From contig LFCN01000006.1 of assembly GCA_001189075.1 (NCBI GenBank), positions 620,001 through 684,000 of the forward strand: a DNA stretch of 64,000 nucleotides. Direction: 5' to 3'. The position numbers and the translations under genes are program-made. Below, piece after piece: positions 16,403 through 23,677 of the stretch. Origin of the DNA: Parcubacteria bacterium C7867-004. GTDB lineage: Bacteria > Patescibacteria > Paceibacteria > UBA9973 > UBA2103. Under the pieces are notes generated by a model. The model was not told the DNA's origin. It saw nothing but the letters and a program-made list of their open reading frames with translations, and searched no databases. Numbering within the stretch: position 1 is the first letter of the stretch; the number at the start of each line of letters is the position of its first letter.

Positions 16403-16405
16403 CGC

Positions 16406-16441
16406 AATCGACTGCCCTCCCCGGCGGTCGATTTTCTTTTA
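16406..16441 (+). terminator. Terminator of the 16127 gene
   Basis: AATCGAC/GTCGATT stem with inner TGCC/GGCG pairing, tail TTTTCTTTTA. Near-copy of the terminator at 16009-16045. Confidence 0.85.
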
Positions 16442-16442
16442 T

Positions 16443-16474
16443 AGAAAAGCCCCGCGCAGCAAGCTGCGCGGGGC
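16443..16474 (-). terminator. Terminator of the ATP-grasp-like gene
   Basis: GCCCCGCGCAGC/GCTGCGCGGGGC, 12-bp stem with a 2-nt centre; on the minus strand it is followed by TTTTCTAT. Confidence 0.85.
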
Positions 16475-16489
16475 CATAGTCCTCATACC

Positions 16490-17746
16490 CTATCCGAGCA
16501 AGACCGGGATCTGGATGCAGTCGGGAGCGCCGTGGACCTTCCGGTCCGGGCGCCCCGTCACTTCTGCATCCACCACACCGTCCTTGCCGATATAGGCGGT
16601 CACTCGGAGGTAGTAGTCCTTCGTCACCCGTTTCCCATCGTCACCAAAGACAACGATGGGAATGGGCACCTGCGGAACCTGTTCCTGAAGAATCCAGGAA
16701 GAGCCGTCGGATTTCGCCGACTGCGCCAACTGCTGTTCGAACTCCTTCGGATCGAGATCCGAGAACAGCACCCGCTTCAGTCCCGAGGAGACGCACGCCT
16801 TGATGATGCGGGGCTTTCCCGCATCAGTCCGGTCGCGCCATCCCCAGTGCTTCTTGCCGACCAGCGTCGTCGCCGGGATGAATTCCTCCATCCCAGAGAA
16901 CGCGCGCAGTTCAGGCAAAAACGCCTTCGAGCCCAGGTATGCGAGCGGCGGAAAGAAGGTCGCGAGACTCCCTTCCAGGTACCGCTTGATGAGCCGATCA
17001 CGCACCGACGGATAGGTGTCGAGCGTGTCCGGGATCACGAGCACGCCGACGTCCGGGTCCGAGAACAACGGGTGCTCGGTGTCGTTCGCGAGATCCGCTT
17101 CACTCACGGGAATCACGCGCATGCCGTACGCGCGAAGCGCATCGGCAAACACGTACGCCGAGGGTCCGTAATAGCGCTCGAACTCCGAGTAGAGCAGGTA
17201 CCACCTCCGGATTTGAGGGTTGGTGTTCCGGATCTGAGCTTCGATACCGGCGAGGCCCGGGAACCGCGGCTTCCGGAAATCCTCCGGCAGCGAGAGCTCG
17301 AGCAGCGCCGCGTAGCCGAAGCCGCGCGGGTTGTAGCAGTCCACTTCCGCGATCTGGAAGGTGCCCTGCGGGTTCTGAACCAGATCCACCTTGATCACGG
17401 GCGGAATGGCCGGGACACCGTCTTCGGGAGCGAGCAGACCACGCTTGGCCAGCCGCGCGCACTTGAGCAACTTCGCTTCCGCGTGCGTGAGGTGCCGACC
17501 GGGAGCGGTGTACGAGCAGAGCCTGCCGCTCAGTTCCTCCACGGCCGCATAAGTCGTGGTCGCGAGGCGGTTCAGGTACTCCTGCTGTCCCGGCGAGAGC
17601 ACGTAGGCTGCCGGCGAGAGCTGGTATCCGTGACGGATACGGCGCTCGGGGGTCCCCCAGAGGCCGCACTGAACGAGATAGGACTCGATAGCGTCGCGGT
17701 CGAAGCCCATATCGATAGTCGACGCGGGCGGGCTGTAGTCGTTCAT
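16490..17746 (-). CDS. ATP-grasp-like ligase of unknown substrate (circularly permuted / glutathionylspermidine-synthase-like)
   Basis: 418 aa, ATG preceded by TCGGAGGAAGTC, one of the best ribosome sites in the window. The pattern recalls preATP-grasp plus ATP-grasp folds: VDLVQNPQGTFQIAEVDCYN (substrate-side), VIPVSEADL and DVGVLVIPDTLDTYPSVRD (Rossmann-like), RIIKACVSSGLKRVLF (candidate ATP Lys), SSWILQEQVPQVPIPIV (hinge-like) and YYLRVTAYIGKDGVVDAEV. Such enzymes form amide bonds with ATP. The family match is by pattern only; it may be a lineage-specific peptide or amine ligase. Stands alone between its own terminator and a hairpin-rich leader. Confidence 0.5.
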   Translation of the reverse strand: MNDYSPPASTIDMGFDRDAIESYLVQCGLWGTPERRIRHGYQLSPAAYVLSPGQQEYLNRLATTTYAAVEELSGRLCSYTAPGRHLTHAEAKLLKCARLAKRGLLAPEDGVPAIPPVIKVDLVQNPQGTFQIAEVDCYNPRGFGYAALLELSLPEDFRKPRFPGLAGIEAQIRNTNPQIRRWYLLYSEFERYYGPSAYVFADALRAYGMRVIPVSEADLANDTEHPLFSDPDVGVLVIPDTLDTYPSVRDRLIKRYLEGSLATFFPPLAYLGSKAFLPELRAFSGMEEFIPATTLVGKKHWGWRDRTDAGKPRIIKACVSSGLKRVLFSDLDPKEFEQQLAQSAKSDGSSWILQEQVPQVPIPIVVFGDDGKRVTKDYYLRVTAYIGKDGVVDAEVTGRPDRKVHGAPDCIQIPVLLG

Positions 17747-17788
17747 GACTTCCTCCGATGAACATATAACGATTGAGAAGATCAGTGA

Positions 17789-17839
17789 CGCCCCGAACGG
17801 GCGTCCTGTTGGCGGTTTCTAGACTCCGCCAACAGGACG
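17789..17839 (-). other. Two adjacent hairpins between the HAD gene and the ATP-grasp-like gene
   Basis: GACGCCC-GAAC-region-GGGCGTC is followed by a perfect 14-bp stem (17802-17815 with 17826-17839; CGTCCTGTTGGCGG and its complement) around a 10-nt loop. The long stem starts 6 nt past the stop of the HAD gene. No U-tract follows on either strand, so it may be a 3' end stabiliser, processing site or leader structure of the next gene. Confidence 0.55.
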
Positions 17840-17844
17840 ACAAC

Positions 17845-18267
17845 TTAGGGAATGATCTCGATCAGCTCCTGCATATGCTTGATCGTTGCCCAGGGGACAT
17901 CGGTCCCATATGTGGGCGCATGTCCCGCAAAGAGCCCGCGCTTAAGCCATATGGTCTTAGCTCCTGCCTTATTCCCCGCTCGTATCTCGCTCTGGAGATA
18001 ATCCCCGACGACGTATACCGTGCCCGAACTTCCTGAAACCAGCTCCTGAATAACCGGACCCTTATCCCCCACGAACGCTACCGAAGCGAAGAAATCGCGT
18101 ACCCCGAGCGTATCGAGCACATCATCACGCCCTCCCTCACGCCTCGAGACGAGATGGAGTGTCATCCCGCGCTCCGCAAAATGCGTAAGCGCTTCAAGGG
18201 CGCCCGGCACAGCCGTGTCGGTCTCAGGGTCGTATATTGTTCTGTTGAAGTCGAAGATAATGGTCAT
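17845..18267 (-). CDS. HAD-superfamily hydrolase-like protein with DxN in motif I
   Basis: 140 aa from ATG 18267; a longer frame to 18351 is unsupported. Motif I is DFNRTIYD: the nucleophile D6 is kept but the usual second Asp is N8. Motif II is LVSRRE, and motif IV is VVGDYLQSEIRAGNKAG, followed by AKTIWLKRG. The layout is that of small phosphatases acting on phosphorylated metabolites. Loss of the acid/base Asp could alter or abolish phosphatase activity. A possible TAAACA -10 lies 8 nt before the ATG. Confidence 0.8.
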   Translation of the reverse strand: MTIIFDFNRTIYDPETDTAVPGALEALTHFAERGMTLHLVSRREGGRDDVLDTLGVRDFFASVAFVGDKGPVIQELVSGSSGTVYVVGDYLQSEIRAGNKAGAKTIWLKRGLFAGHAPTYGTDVPWATIKHMQELIEIIP

Positions 18268-18287
18268 ATGAATAGTGTTTAGAAGAG

Positions 18288-18318
18288 AAAAACCCGCCAT
18301 CGAGGATGGCGGGTTTTT
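18288..18318. terminator. Terminator hairpin upstream of the HAD gene
   Basis: Perfect 14-bp inverted repeat AAAAACCCGCCATC / GATGGCGGGTTTTT, loop GAG. On the minus strand it would end a short transcript from about 18430; the HAD promoter lies just after it. Confidence 0.8.
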
Positions 18319-18346
18319 CCGTGCATTGATGCTGGTGAGTATCCTA

Positions 18347-18427
18347 TGCAACGACGAAATCCGCCCCTCGGAAGAGGTGCCATACCTTGCCCATACGGCG
18401 GAAGGAATTGCTTGCGGTTGTCATGTG
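18347..18427 (-). CDS. Candidate 26-residue small protein
   Basis: On the minus strand ATG at about 18427 opens MTTASNSFRRMGKVWHLFRG ending ADFVVA and a stop, followed about 30 nt later by a strong terminator. TACTAT stands 9 nt before the ATG with a weak TTGCAG 16 nt further up, which would fit a leaderless message. Basic and aromatic composition. It could equally be a short non-coding RNA. No homology claim is made. Confidence 0.3.
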
Positions 18428-18579
18428 TACGGATAGTAGCATGGTATTTCTCATCTGCAAATTCAGTATGAATAACTCAGCGGTCGATTTCTTTTGGAGT
18501 TTGACGTATCGGTCCCCGGCGGTACCATCCAGGGGAATTGTCAGGAGATTCTCTCCCCTTTCATTCCGTGAGGTACGCG

Positions 18580-19047
18580 ATGCCGCATACGCTCGATACC
18601 GCTCAAGCCGCACTCAGCCTGCTCCGCTATGCTCAAGCGAGAACGACATTTGCAGCGGCGATGCTCAACATCGGAGAGTGCGCTGCAGCTCGTTCAGATA
18701 TTGAAGCGCTTCTAAGCCTCCTTGAATCGTTCCTCGAGCTAGACCGGCCGTTCGATCGTCCGCTCTACCTGAAGCTGCTTCAGGACCTCGGCAAGCCGAT
18801 TGTGTTGATGGAGGTGATCGAGGCGGAACAGTCGCACGTGCTGTGGATGAGCCAGCTCGAACATGAGCTACGCCGCTCGGCCGCATTTGCCGCCTGCCTC
18901 CTCGGCGCGATCGAGGTGACTAACGGCGACATGGAAGCTGCTGTTGGCGCGTTCGAAAAGGCCCTCAAGTTCAAGCCCGGCTACCACGACGCCAAGGTGG
19001 GCCTGGCCCACACCCAAGCTCGCCTCAAAGCCGCCGGCCGTCCCTAG
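18580..19047 (+). CDS. TPR-like small protein
   Basis: 155 aa from ATG 18580, with GTGAGGT 5 nt upstream. Almost all helical. Residues about 105-150 read like one tetratricopeptide unit: AACLLGAIEVTNGDMEAAVG, then FEKALKFKPGYHDAKVGLAH. The N-terminal part has several Leu/Ala-rich helices (AQAALSLLRYAQARTTFAAA). No signal peptide. Probably a protein-binding scaffold; partner unknown. Single-gene unit with its own terminator. Confidence 0.7.
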   Translation: MPHTLDTAQAALSLLRYAQARTTFAAAMLNIGECAAARSDIEALLSLLESFLELDRPFDRPLYLKLLQDLGKPIVLMEVIEAEQSHVLWMSQLEHELRRSAAFAACLLGAIEVTNGDMEAAVGAFEKALKFKPGYHDAKVGLAHTQARLKAAGRP

Positions 19048-19064
19048 GGGCGGCCGCTTTTCTT
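19035..19064 (+). terminator. Terminator of the TPR-like gene
   Basis: CGGCCG-TCCCTAGGGG-CGGCCG stem with CTTTTCTTTTA tail; overlaps the stop codon. Confidence 0.8.
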
Positions 19065-19284
19065 TTACCGGTTCTGCGCAGCTGCGAGACTAAACTGGAA
19101 GCAGCCGAAGACTGGGGAGCCGATGAGCGGTATGACCGACCGTGTCCTCGAGTGGCGGCTCTCCGCGAGAGGAGGCGACCTTTAGTCTTCGTGTCGCCCT
19201 GGAATGCCGTAGCTGTCTCGCGGATCGCAGAATCGAGCGGAAGTGCCGGTATCAAGAAAGCGCCCCTGAGGGCGCCTTTCTTTT
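19060..19284 (+). other. Short intergenic unit ending in a plus-strand terminator; possible small RNA or 20-aa ORF
   Basis: The 235-bp gap between the TPR-like gene and rpoD holds no ORF above 60 codons. It ends in a hairpin AAAGCGCCC/GGGCGCCTTT with CTTTTA tail (19257-19284), oriented for a plus-strand transcript, although the TPR-like gene already has a terminator. An ATG at 19123 opens a 20-codon ORF (MSGMTDRVLEWRLSARGGDL). Either a small RNA or a tiny gene is possible. Confidence 0.35.
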
Positions 19285-20590
19285 AGTATGACTTGAGCCT
19301 CCGACTCTTCTCATGCGTCCTAATCTTCTCGAGCGCCTTAGCCTCGATCTGCCTGATGCGCTCACGCGTCACCCCAAACTCCTTCCCCACTTCCTCAAGC
19401 GTGTGATACACGCCATCGAGGAGACCATGACGCATCTCGAGAATCTTGCGCTCCTTCGGGGAGAGGTCTTCGAGAATGTCGCGGACCTGCTCGCCGAGGA
19501 TGCGCTCGGAAGATTCCTGGACCGGGGACGGGATCTTGTCGTCAGCGATGAAGTCGCCCAGCGTCGAGTTCTGGTCATCATCGGAACCGATCGGGTTCTC
19601 GAGCGAGAGGGTGTCCTGATTGATCTTCTCGATCTGGTAGATCTTGTCTACTTCGACACCCATCTCAACCGCAATCTCTTCCGGCTGCGGATCGCGGCCA
19701 AGCACCTGTGCAAGCCTGCGGGAGACCTGCTTGTACTTGGCGATAGTCTCCACCATGTGCACCGGAATGCGGATGGTGCGGGACTGGTCGGCGAGCGCGC
19801 GGGTTATGGCCTGGCGGATCCACCACGTCGCATACGTCGAGAACTTGTAGCCCTTCTTCCAGTCGAACTTGTCGACGGCCTTGAAGAGGCCGAGGTTCCC
19901 TTCCTGGATGAGGTCGAGGAGGGTGAGGTCGGGAGAGCGTCCGACGTACTTCTTCGCGATGGATACCACGAGGCGGAGGTTCGAGCGAGCAAGGATGTTG
20001 CGGGCCTCGTCGTCGCCGGCGTCGATCCTTTGAGCCAGCTCGCGCTCTTCGGACGCGGTCAAAAGCGGGTACTGTCCGATCTCACGGAGATAGATCTGGA
20101 TGGAGTCGTAGGTAGAAGAATCACGCCCCTTGATGTTGCGAGTCGCCAGGTACTGGTCCGTAGTGTCCTCGAGCATGCCGCCTTCGAGGATGTCGATGCC
20201 GCTCGTGGTGAAGCGCTCATAGAGCTCGTCGAGGAAGTTCACGTCGTCTTCGACATGCGGGAACTCCTTGAGGATCTCGCTGTAGGTGATGTAGCCACGC
20301 TCCTTTCCCTTCTTGATGAGCATCTCTGCCTTATCAAGCTTCTGGGCAGCAGCCTTTGCCTTCGCTCCCGTCGCAGCCGCACGGACGACTGCCTTCAGCT
20401 TCTCCTTCTTTGCAGGAGATTTCTTTGCGGCGACTTTCTTCGCTACCTTCTTTACGGCTTTCTTCACCGCTTTCTTAGCAACCTTTTTTACCGGCTTTTT
20501 AGCCGCTGGCTTCTTAGCCACGGTCTTCTTCTTCGCTACTGCTTTCTTAGCCGGTTTCGCAACCTTTTTCACGGGCTTCTTTGTGGGCAT
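19283..20590 (-). CDS. rpoD: RNA polymerase primary sigma factor with Lys/Ala-rich N-terminal extension
   Basis: 435 aa. Residues about 1-85 are a histone-H1-like tail of KKPVKKVAKK-type units. Then come region 1.1-like KERGYITYSEILKEFP, region 1.2 SIQIYLREIGQYPLLTASEE, region 2 with DLIQEGNLGLFKAVDKFDW and YKFSTYATWWIRQAI, region 3 and region 4 ending FGVTRERIRQIEAKALEKIR. This is the housekeeping sigma-70; its -10 partner sequences appear across the window. Lies 31 bp after dnaG on the same strand, the classical macromolecular-synthesis pairing. The basic tail could bind DNA. Confidence 0.97.
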   Translation of the reverse strand: MPTKKPVKKVAKPAKKAVAKKKTVAKKPAAKKPVKKVAKKAVKKAVKKVAKKVAAKKSPAKKEKLKAVVRAAATGAKAKAAAQKLDKAEMLIKKGKERGYITYSEILKEFPHVEDDVNFLDELYERFTTSGIDILEGGMLEDTTDQYLATRNIKGRDSSTYDSIQIYLREIGQYPLLTASEERELAQRIDAGDDEARNILARSNLRLVVSIAKKYVGRSPDLTLLDLIQEGNLGLFKAVDKFDWKKGYKFSTYATWWIRQAITRALADQSRTIRIPVHMVETIAKYKQVSRRLAQVLGRDPQPEEIAVEMGVEVDKIYQIEKINQDTLSLENPIGSDDDQNSTLGDFIADDKIPSPVQESSERILGEQVRDILEDLSPKERKILEMRHGLLDGVYHTLEEVGKEFGVTRERIRQIEAKALEKIRTHEKSRRLKSY

Positions 20591-20621
20591 AGGCTATGCA
20601 ATCAAATGAGTAATGAGAATG

Positions 20622-22328
20622 CTATGAAAATGATGAGAGACGCTTGGCGAGTTCTCGCACGCTATCCAACGCTTCGGATATGGCTTCCGGATTCCGGGAA
20701 GTCTCTGCACGGCTCAATCGAGCGGTCGCTTCAGCGTACCGCTCGTTAAGAACTTCTTTCTCCAATGCCTCTATGAGTTCGTCCGCTGCCGATTCTTCCG
20801 GGGCCTCGCCATAAGCGATACCTTCCTCGAATATAGATTGTTCGGGAGGAGGCGTTTCCGGAAACGGTGCGCCGATAAGCCTAGTATGCTCACTTTCGAG
20901 CCTTTTTGCAAGAGCGGTATCGGGGTATGCGGCCCATATCGCGTGGAGCTTCCGAGTCCTGCGAAGGCTTCCCTTTTCCGCTACTTTCGCAGGCTGTGCG
21001 GGTGTCGCCATCGCCTGGAGGGGTCCGCCGACCTGGGGACGATCTTCTTTCGGCAGACGATTAAGCGCTTCGCGAATAGCCTCAGGGGTGGAGTTCAAGG
21101 AACGGGCGGCAACACCCACGAAGTGCTCCCGTTCCATCGGGCTCTGGATGGCGGCGATAAGGGGAAGAACCGTCTTCTCCGCGGCAACAATGAGGCGGTG
21201 CGCATCCGGCTCGCTTTCGGCGAGTACGGAGAGGAAGAACTCCACGATGGGCTCGCTCTCGGCTATACGCTTCGTCATGTCCTTTGGATCCTCTTTCGCA
21301 ATGTCGGCCGGGTCCTTTCCTTTCGGGAGACGGACGGCTTTGACGCGCATGCCGGCCCTGAGCGCCGCGATAGCGTTCTTCATCGACGCCGCAAGACCTG
21401 CTCGATCAGAGTCGAGCGCGAGCATGAGGTTGTCGGCGTACCGCTTGATGAGCGAAAGATGCTGTGGCGTGAGCGCGGTACCCGAAAGCGCGACAGTATT
21501 TGTGAATCCGATCTGGTGCAGAAGGAGCAGATCCATCTGACCTTCTACCAGGAGCGCGAAGCCGCGGGTACGTATCGCGTCCTTCGCCTTATCCATACCG
21601 AAGAGGATCTCTGACTTCTTGTAGAGCTCGGTCTCGGGCGAGTTGAGGTACTTGGCTTGATCATTCGGGTCAAGTGCGCGGCCCGTGAACGCTACCGTGC
21701 GGCCTGCGGAATCACGTATCGGGAACATGAGGCGATTGCGGAAGCGGTCATACCACGTTCCCTTCTTCTCGTCGGCTTCCTTGATGAGGCCCGCGGACAC
21801 AAGGTCATTGTTCGTGTATCCATGCGTAGCCAGAGCTTCGAGGACACCGCGCCATCCTTCCTGCGCAAAGCCTAAGTTCCAATGCTTGATAGATTCAGGC
21901 GTGAGTCCGCGCGAGAGCGCATAGGCATACGCGCTTCCGGGAACTTCGCGACCGGTCTCAAGCTGCTCCGCAAACAGCGCTTCCGCCCGCGCCACCATCT
22001 CATAGAGCTTATCCTTCTTTCCCTTGTCTTCTTTCGAAGCTCCTCCGGTGTAGACGATCTCCACGCCCGCCTTCTCGGCAAGGATCTTCATAGCGCCCTT
22101 GAAATCGACGCCCTCCATCTTCTCAACAAAGGTGAACATATCGCCGCCCGTGCTCGAGGAGAAGCAATAGAAGGAATTGCGCTCGACGTTCACGAAGAAG
22201 GACGGACTCTTCTCCTTATTGAACGGCGAAAGGCCCTTCCAGTACTTCCCGGACTTGGTGAGCTTCACGTACGGCGATATGACGTCGACAATGGAAAGCT
22301 TCCCCTTTATCTGCTCGACGGTATCCAT
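20622..22328 (-). CDS. dnaG: DNA primase with degenerate zinc-binding domain
   Basis: 568 aa. N-terminal CHC2-type domain, toprim core (LLVEGQMDLLLLHQIGFTNT, ALDSDRAG) and a C-terminal helical part that should contact the replicative helicase. The CHC2 ligands are mostly gone: S34 and N37 replace Cys and His in GLSPFNKEKSPSF, C55 remains, S58 replaces the last Cys in FYCFSSSTGGD. The surrounding fold residues are kept, so the domain may fold without zinc. GAAGGGAAG precedes the ATG. Upstream gene of the dnaG-rpoD operon. Confidence 0.95.
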   Translation of the reverse strand: MDTVEQIKGKLSIVDVISPYVKLTKSGKYWKGLSPFNKEKSPSFFVNVERNSFYCFSSSTGGDMFTFVEKMEGVDFKGAMKILAEKAGVEIVYTGGASKEDKGKKDKLYEMVARAEALFAEQLETGREVPGSAYAYALSRGLTPESIKHWNLGFAQEGWRGVLEALATHGYTNNDLVSAGLIKEADEKKGTWYDRFRNRLMFPIRDSAGRTVAFTGRALDPNDQAKYLNSPETELYKKSEILFGMDKAKDAIRTRGFALLVEGQMDLLLLHQIGFTNTVALSGTALTPQHLSLIKRYADNLMLALDSDRAGLAASMKNAIAALRAGMRVKAVRLPKGKDPADIAKEDPKDMTKRIAESEPIVEFFLSVLAESEPDAHRLIVAAEKTVLPLIAAIQSPMEREHFVGVAARSLNSTPEAIREALNRLPKEDRPQVGGPLQAMATPAQPAKVAEKGSLRRTRKLHAIWAAYPDTALAKRLESEHTRLIGAPFPETPPPEQSIFEEGIAYGEAPEESAADELIEALEKEVLNERYAEATARLSRAETSRNPEAISEALDSVRELAKRLSSFS

Positions 22329-22381
22329 GACTTCCCTTCAGTTTACCGCTTATTAGGAGGTTGCGCTGTGTTGCAGACATT

Positions 22382-22409
22382 TTGACAAAGTAGATTAAAT
22401 ACGTAATAT
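22382..22409 (+). promoter_or_regulatory. Near-consensus promoter of the 22464 operon
   Basis: TTGACA, 16-nt spacer, TAATAT; leader of about 48 nt with AAAGG before the ATG. One of the strongest sigma-70 promoters in the window. Confidence 0.75.
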
Positions 22410-22463
22410 GTTATTGAACGTTCCGCTGCTAACTGCAGCATTTCAAATCGAAAGGTTCTTCCA

Positions 22464-22934
22464 ATGGCTGGAACGCCTCAAGACTATCCGTACCGCATCT
22501 GCGGACTTAGCGTGATCCTCGTCGGCTTCACGGGAATGCATGAGGACGGCGACGTGACGATCCACAGGATCAATCGTCTCCACAGCCTCATCGCCCGGGA
22601 TGTAGCACTCAGGAACGGCTGGCTGCGTGGTGAGGAGGTGGAATTCCTTCGGCACTATCTCGGCCTGACGTATACCGAGTTCTATCAGCTCCTATCCAGG
22701 GGCTCGGTCGACAATCCCGAAATCTTCGACAAGAGCCACGGACGCAGCGAACTCCTGGAGACCAGCGAGGTCCTTCTTCGCCGGCGTGTCCTCATGCAGG
22801 TGCAGTTGGACTCCATTCCTACGAAGGAAGAGACCTTTGCAATGATCAGGGGTTTTCGGGGGAATCCACCGACGCTTCAGATCGACGCCTCGCACCCTGA
22901 GAACTACCGCGTCATCGAGGCCGTTGCCGCATGA
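22464..22934 (+). CDS. HTH (XRE-like) protein
   Basis: 156 aa. Residues about 53-92 resemble an XRE-type helix-turn-helix: WLRGEEVEFLRHYLGLTYTE, then FYQLLSRGS with a Glu/Phe helix after it, as in HigA-like antitoxins and phage repressors. The N-terminal ~45 residues (YRICGLSVILVGFTGMHEDG) and the C-terminal VLLRRRVLMQVQLDSIPT are unassigned. Overlaps the next gene by 4 bp, so the two are co-translated. It may regulate its own operon; no operator repeat was found. Confidence 0.55.
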   Translation: MAGTPQDYPYRICGLSVILVGFTGMHEDGDVTIHRINRLHSLIARDVALRNGWLRGEEVEFLRHYLGLTYTEFYQLLSRGSVDNPEIFDKSHGRSELLETSEVLLRRRVLMQVQLDSIPTKEETFAMIRGFRGNPPTLQIDASHPENYRVIEAVAA

Positions 22935-23155
22935 CCAAGATTGAGCTGTACTGGGGACTTCGGCGACTGAGCGACTGGTTCCTGATCGACGGCGCCGTAT
23001 ACATCGGCATCTCTGTCGCCTGTTCGCTTCTTGTCGTGCCGCCGGAAATCACCTGGGCCTTCGGCTCCGGGGGGCGGGCATGCGTGTTCCTCGCACTCTA
23101 CGTCCGGTTCGCCACATACCTGATGCGCCGTCTGTTTGGGAATCCCCCCAACTGA
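22931..23155 (+). CDS. Small two-helix membrane protein co-translated with the HTH protein
   Basis: 74 aa, start overlapping the upstream stop (ATGA). Two hydrophobic helices at about 18-38 and 45-65, ending in RRLFGNPPN. No family recognised. The pair of a DNA-binding protein with a small membrane protein recalls toxin-antitoxin or membrane-signalling cassettes, but nothing in the sequence settles this. Confidence 0.65.
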   Translation: MTKIELYWGLRRLSDWFLIDGAVYIGISVACSLLVVPPEITWAFGSGGRACVFLALYVRFATYLMRRLFGNPPN

Positions 23156-23186
23156 ACCACCGACTCACCTCGGTGGTTTTTCTTTT
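23156..23186 (+). terminator. Terminator of the 22464-23155 operon
   Basis: ACCACCGA/TCGGTGGT stem, tail TTTTTCTTTTTT. Confidence 0.88.
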
Positions 23187-23198
23187 TTGCGGCATTCA

Positions 23199-23227
23199 TT
23201 GACCTGTGTGGCGTTCGATAGTATCAA
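23199..23227 (+). promoter_or_regulatory. Promoter of the 23268 gene
   Basis: TTGACC, 17-nt spacer, TATCAA; leader of about 34 nt with GCGAGG 7 nt before the ATG. Confidence 0.65.
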
Positions 23228-23267
23228 TCTATTGAAGGTAAAAGTTCATCTTGTGCGAGGATTGTGC

Positions 23268-23564
23268 ATGTTGGTACAAGTTCTGGGTTATCTGCTTGCG
23301 GCCGGCGATGTCGCACTCGCCCTCTTTGTCTACTGGAGGCTCTGCGTGTACGCCACGAAATCTGATGGGATGGAAATGGGTGAGGCAATCGTCCTCGGTC
23401 TGGTGCATGTCGCTTTCGTGCTCGTCATCGGCAGTTTCGCCGTCTATGGCCTGCAGCGGAAGCACATCGACTTCATCGAGATCTTCACCGGCGTCGCAGG
23501 TGTGGCATATGCCGCCCTCTCGATTATCATCATCGTGAGAAGCTACCGAGATCCCTGCGCCTAA
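23268..23564 (+). CDS. Small three-helix membrane protein
   Basis: 98 aa from ATG 23268 (GAGG upstream). Helices at about 2-20, 38-58 and 68-90. Contains GEAIVLGLVHVAFVLVIGSF and ends VRSYRDPCA. No recognised domain. Single-gene unit with promoter, Shine-Dalgarno site and terminator. Confidence 0.65.
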   Translation: MLVQVLGYLLAAGDVALALFVYWRLCVYATKSDGMEMGEAIVLGLVHVAFVLVIGSFAVYGLQRKHIDFIEIFTGVAGVAYAALSIIIIVRSYRDPCA

Positions 23565-23590
23565 CGGCACACACGCTGTCTATCCACTCG

Positions 23591-23623
23591 CCGCTTCGGT
23601 TCCCCCGGAGCGGTTTTTCTTTA
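23591..23623 (+). terminator. Terminator of the 23268 gene
   Basis: CCGCTTCGG/CCGGAGCGG stem with one G-U pair, tail TTTTTCTTTA. Confidence 0.8.
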
Positions 23624-23628
23624 TACGA

Positions 23629-23657
23629 ACACAGCCCGCTCTTTCGAGCGGGCTGTG
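23629..23657 (-). terminator. Hairpin after rpoC
   Basis: ACACAGCCCGCTC/GAGCGGGCTGTGT perfect 13-bp stem, 21 bp past the rpoC stop. The U-tract on the minus strand is poor, so it may act with the adjacent convergent terminator. Confidence 0.55.
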
Positions 23658-23677
23658 TGTATTTTCAGAACGGAGCG

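Noticed and set aside
16532..17761. 409-codon open frame on the plus strand
   Set aside because: Arg/Glu/His-rich mirror of the minus-strand ATP-grasp-like gene, which has the ribosome site and terminator.
19085..19130. GGAAGCAGCC near an intergenic hairpin, as in SRP RNA
   Set aside because: The preceding GTCAGG element and the closing helix of SRP RNA are missing.
19313..20749. 478-codon plus-strand frame
   Set aside because: Antisense to rpoD; Leu/Arg-rich with no domain.
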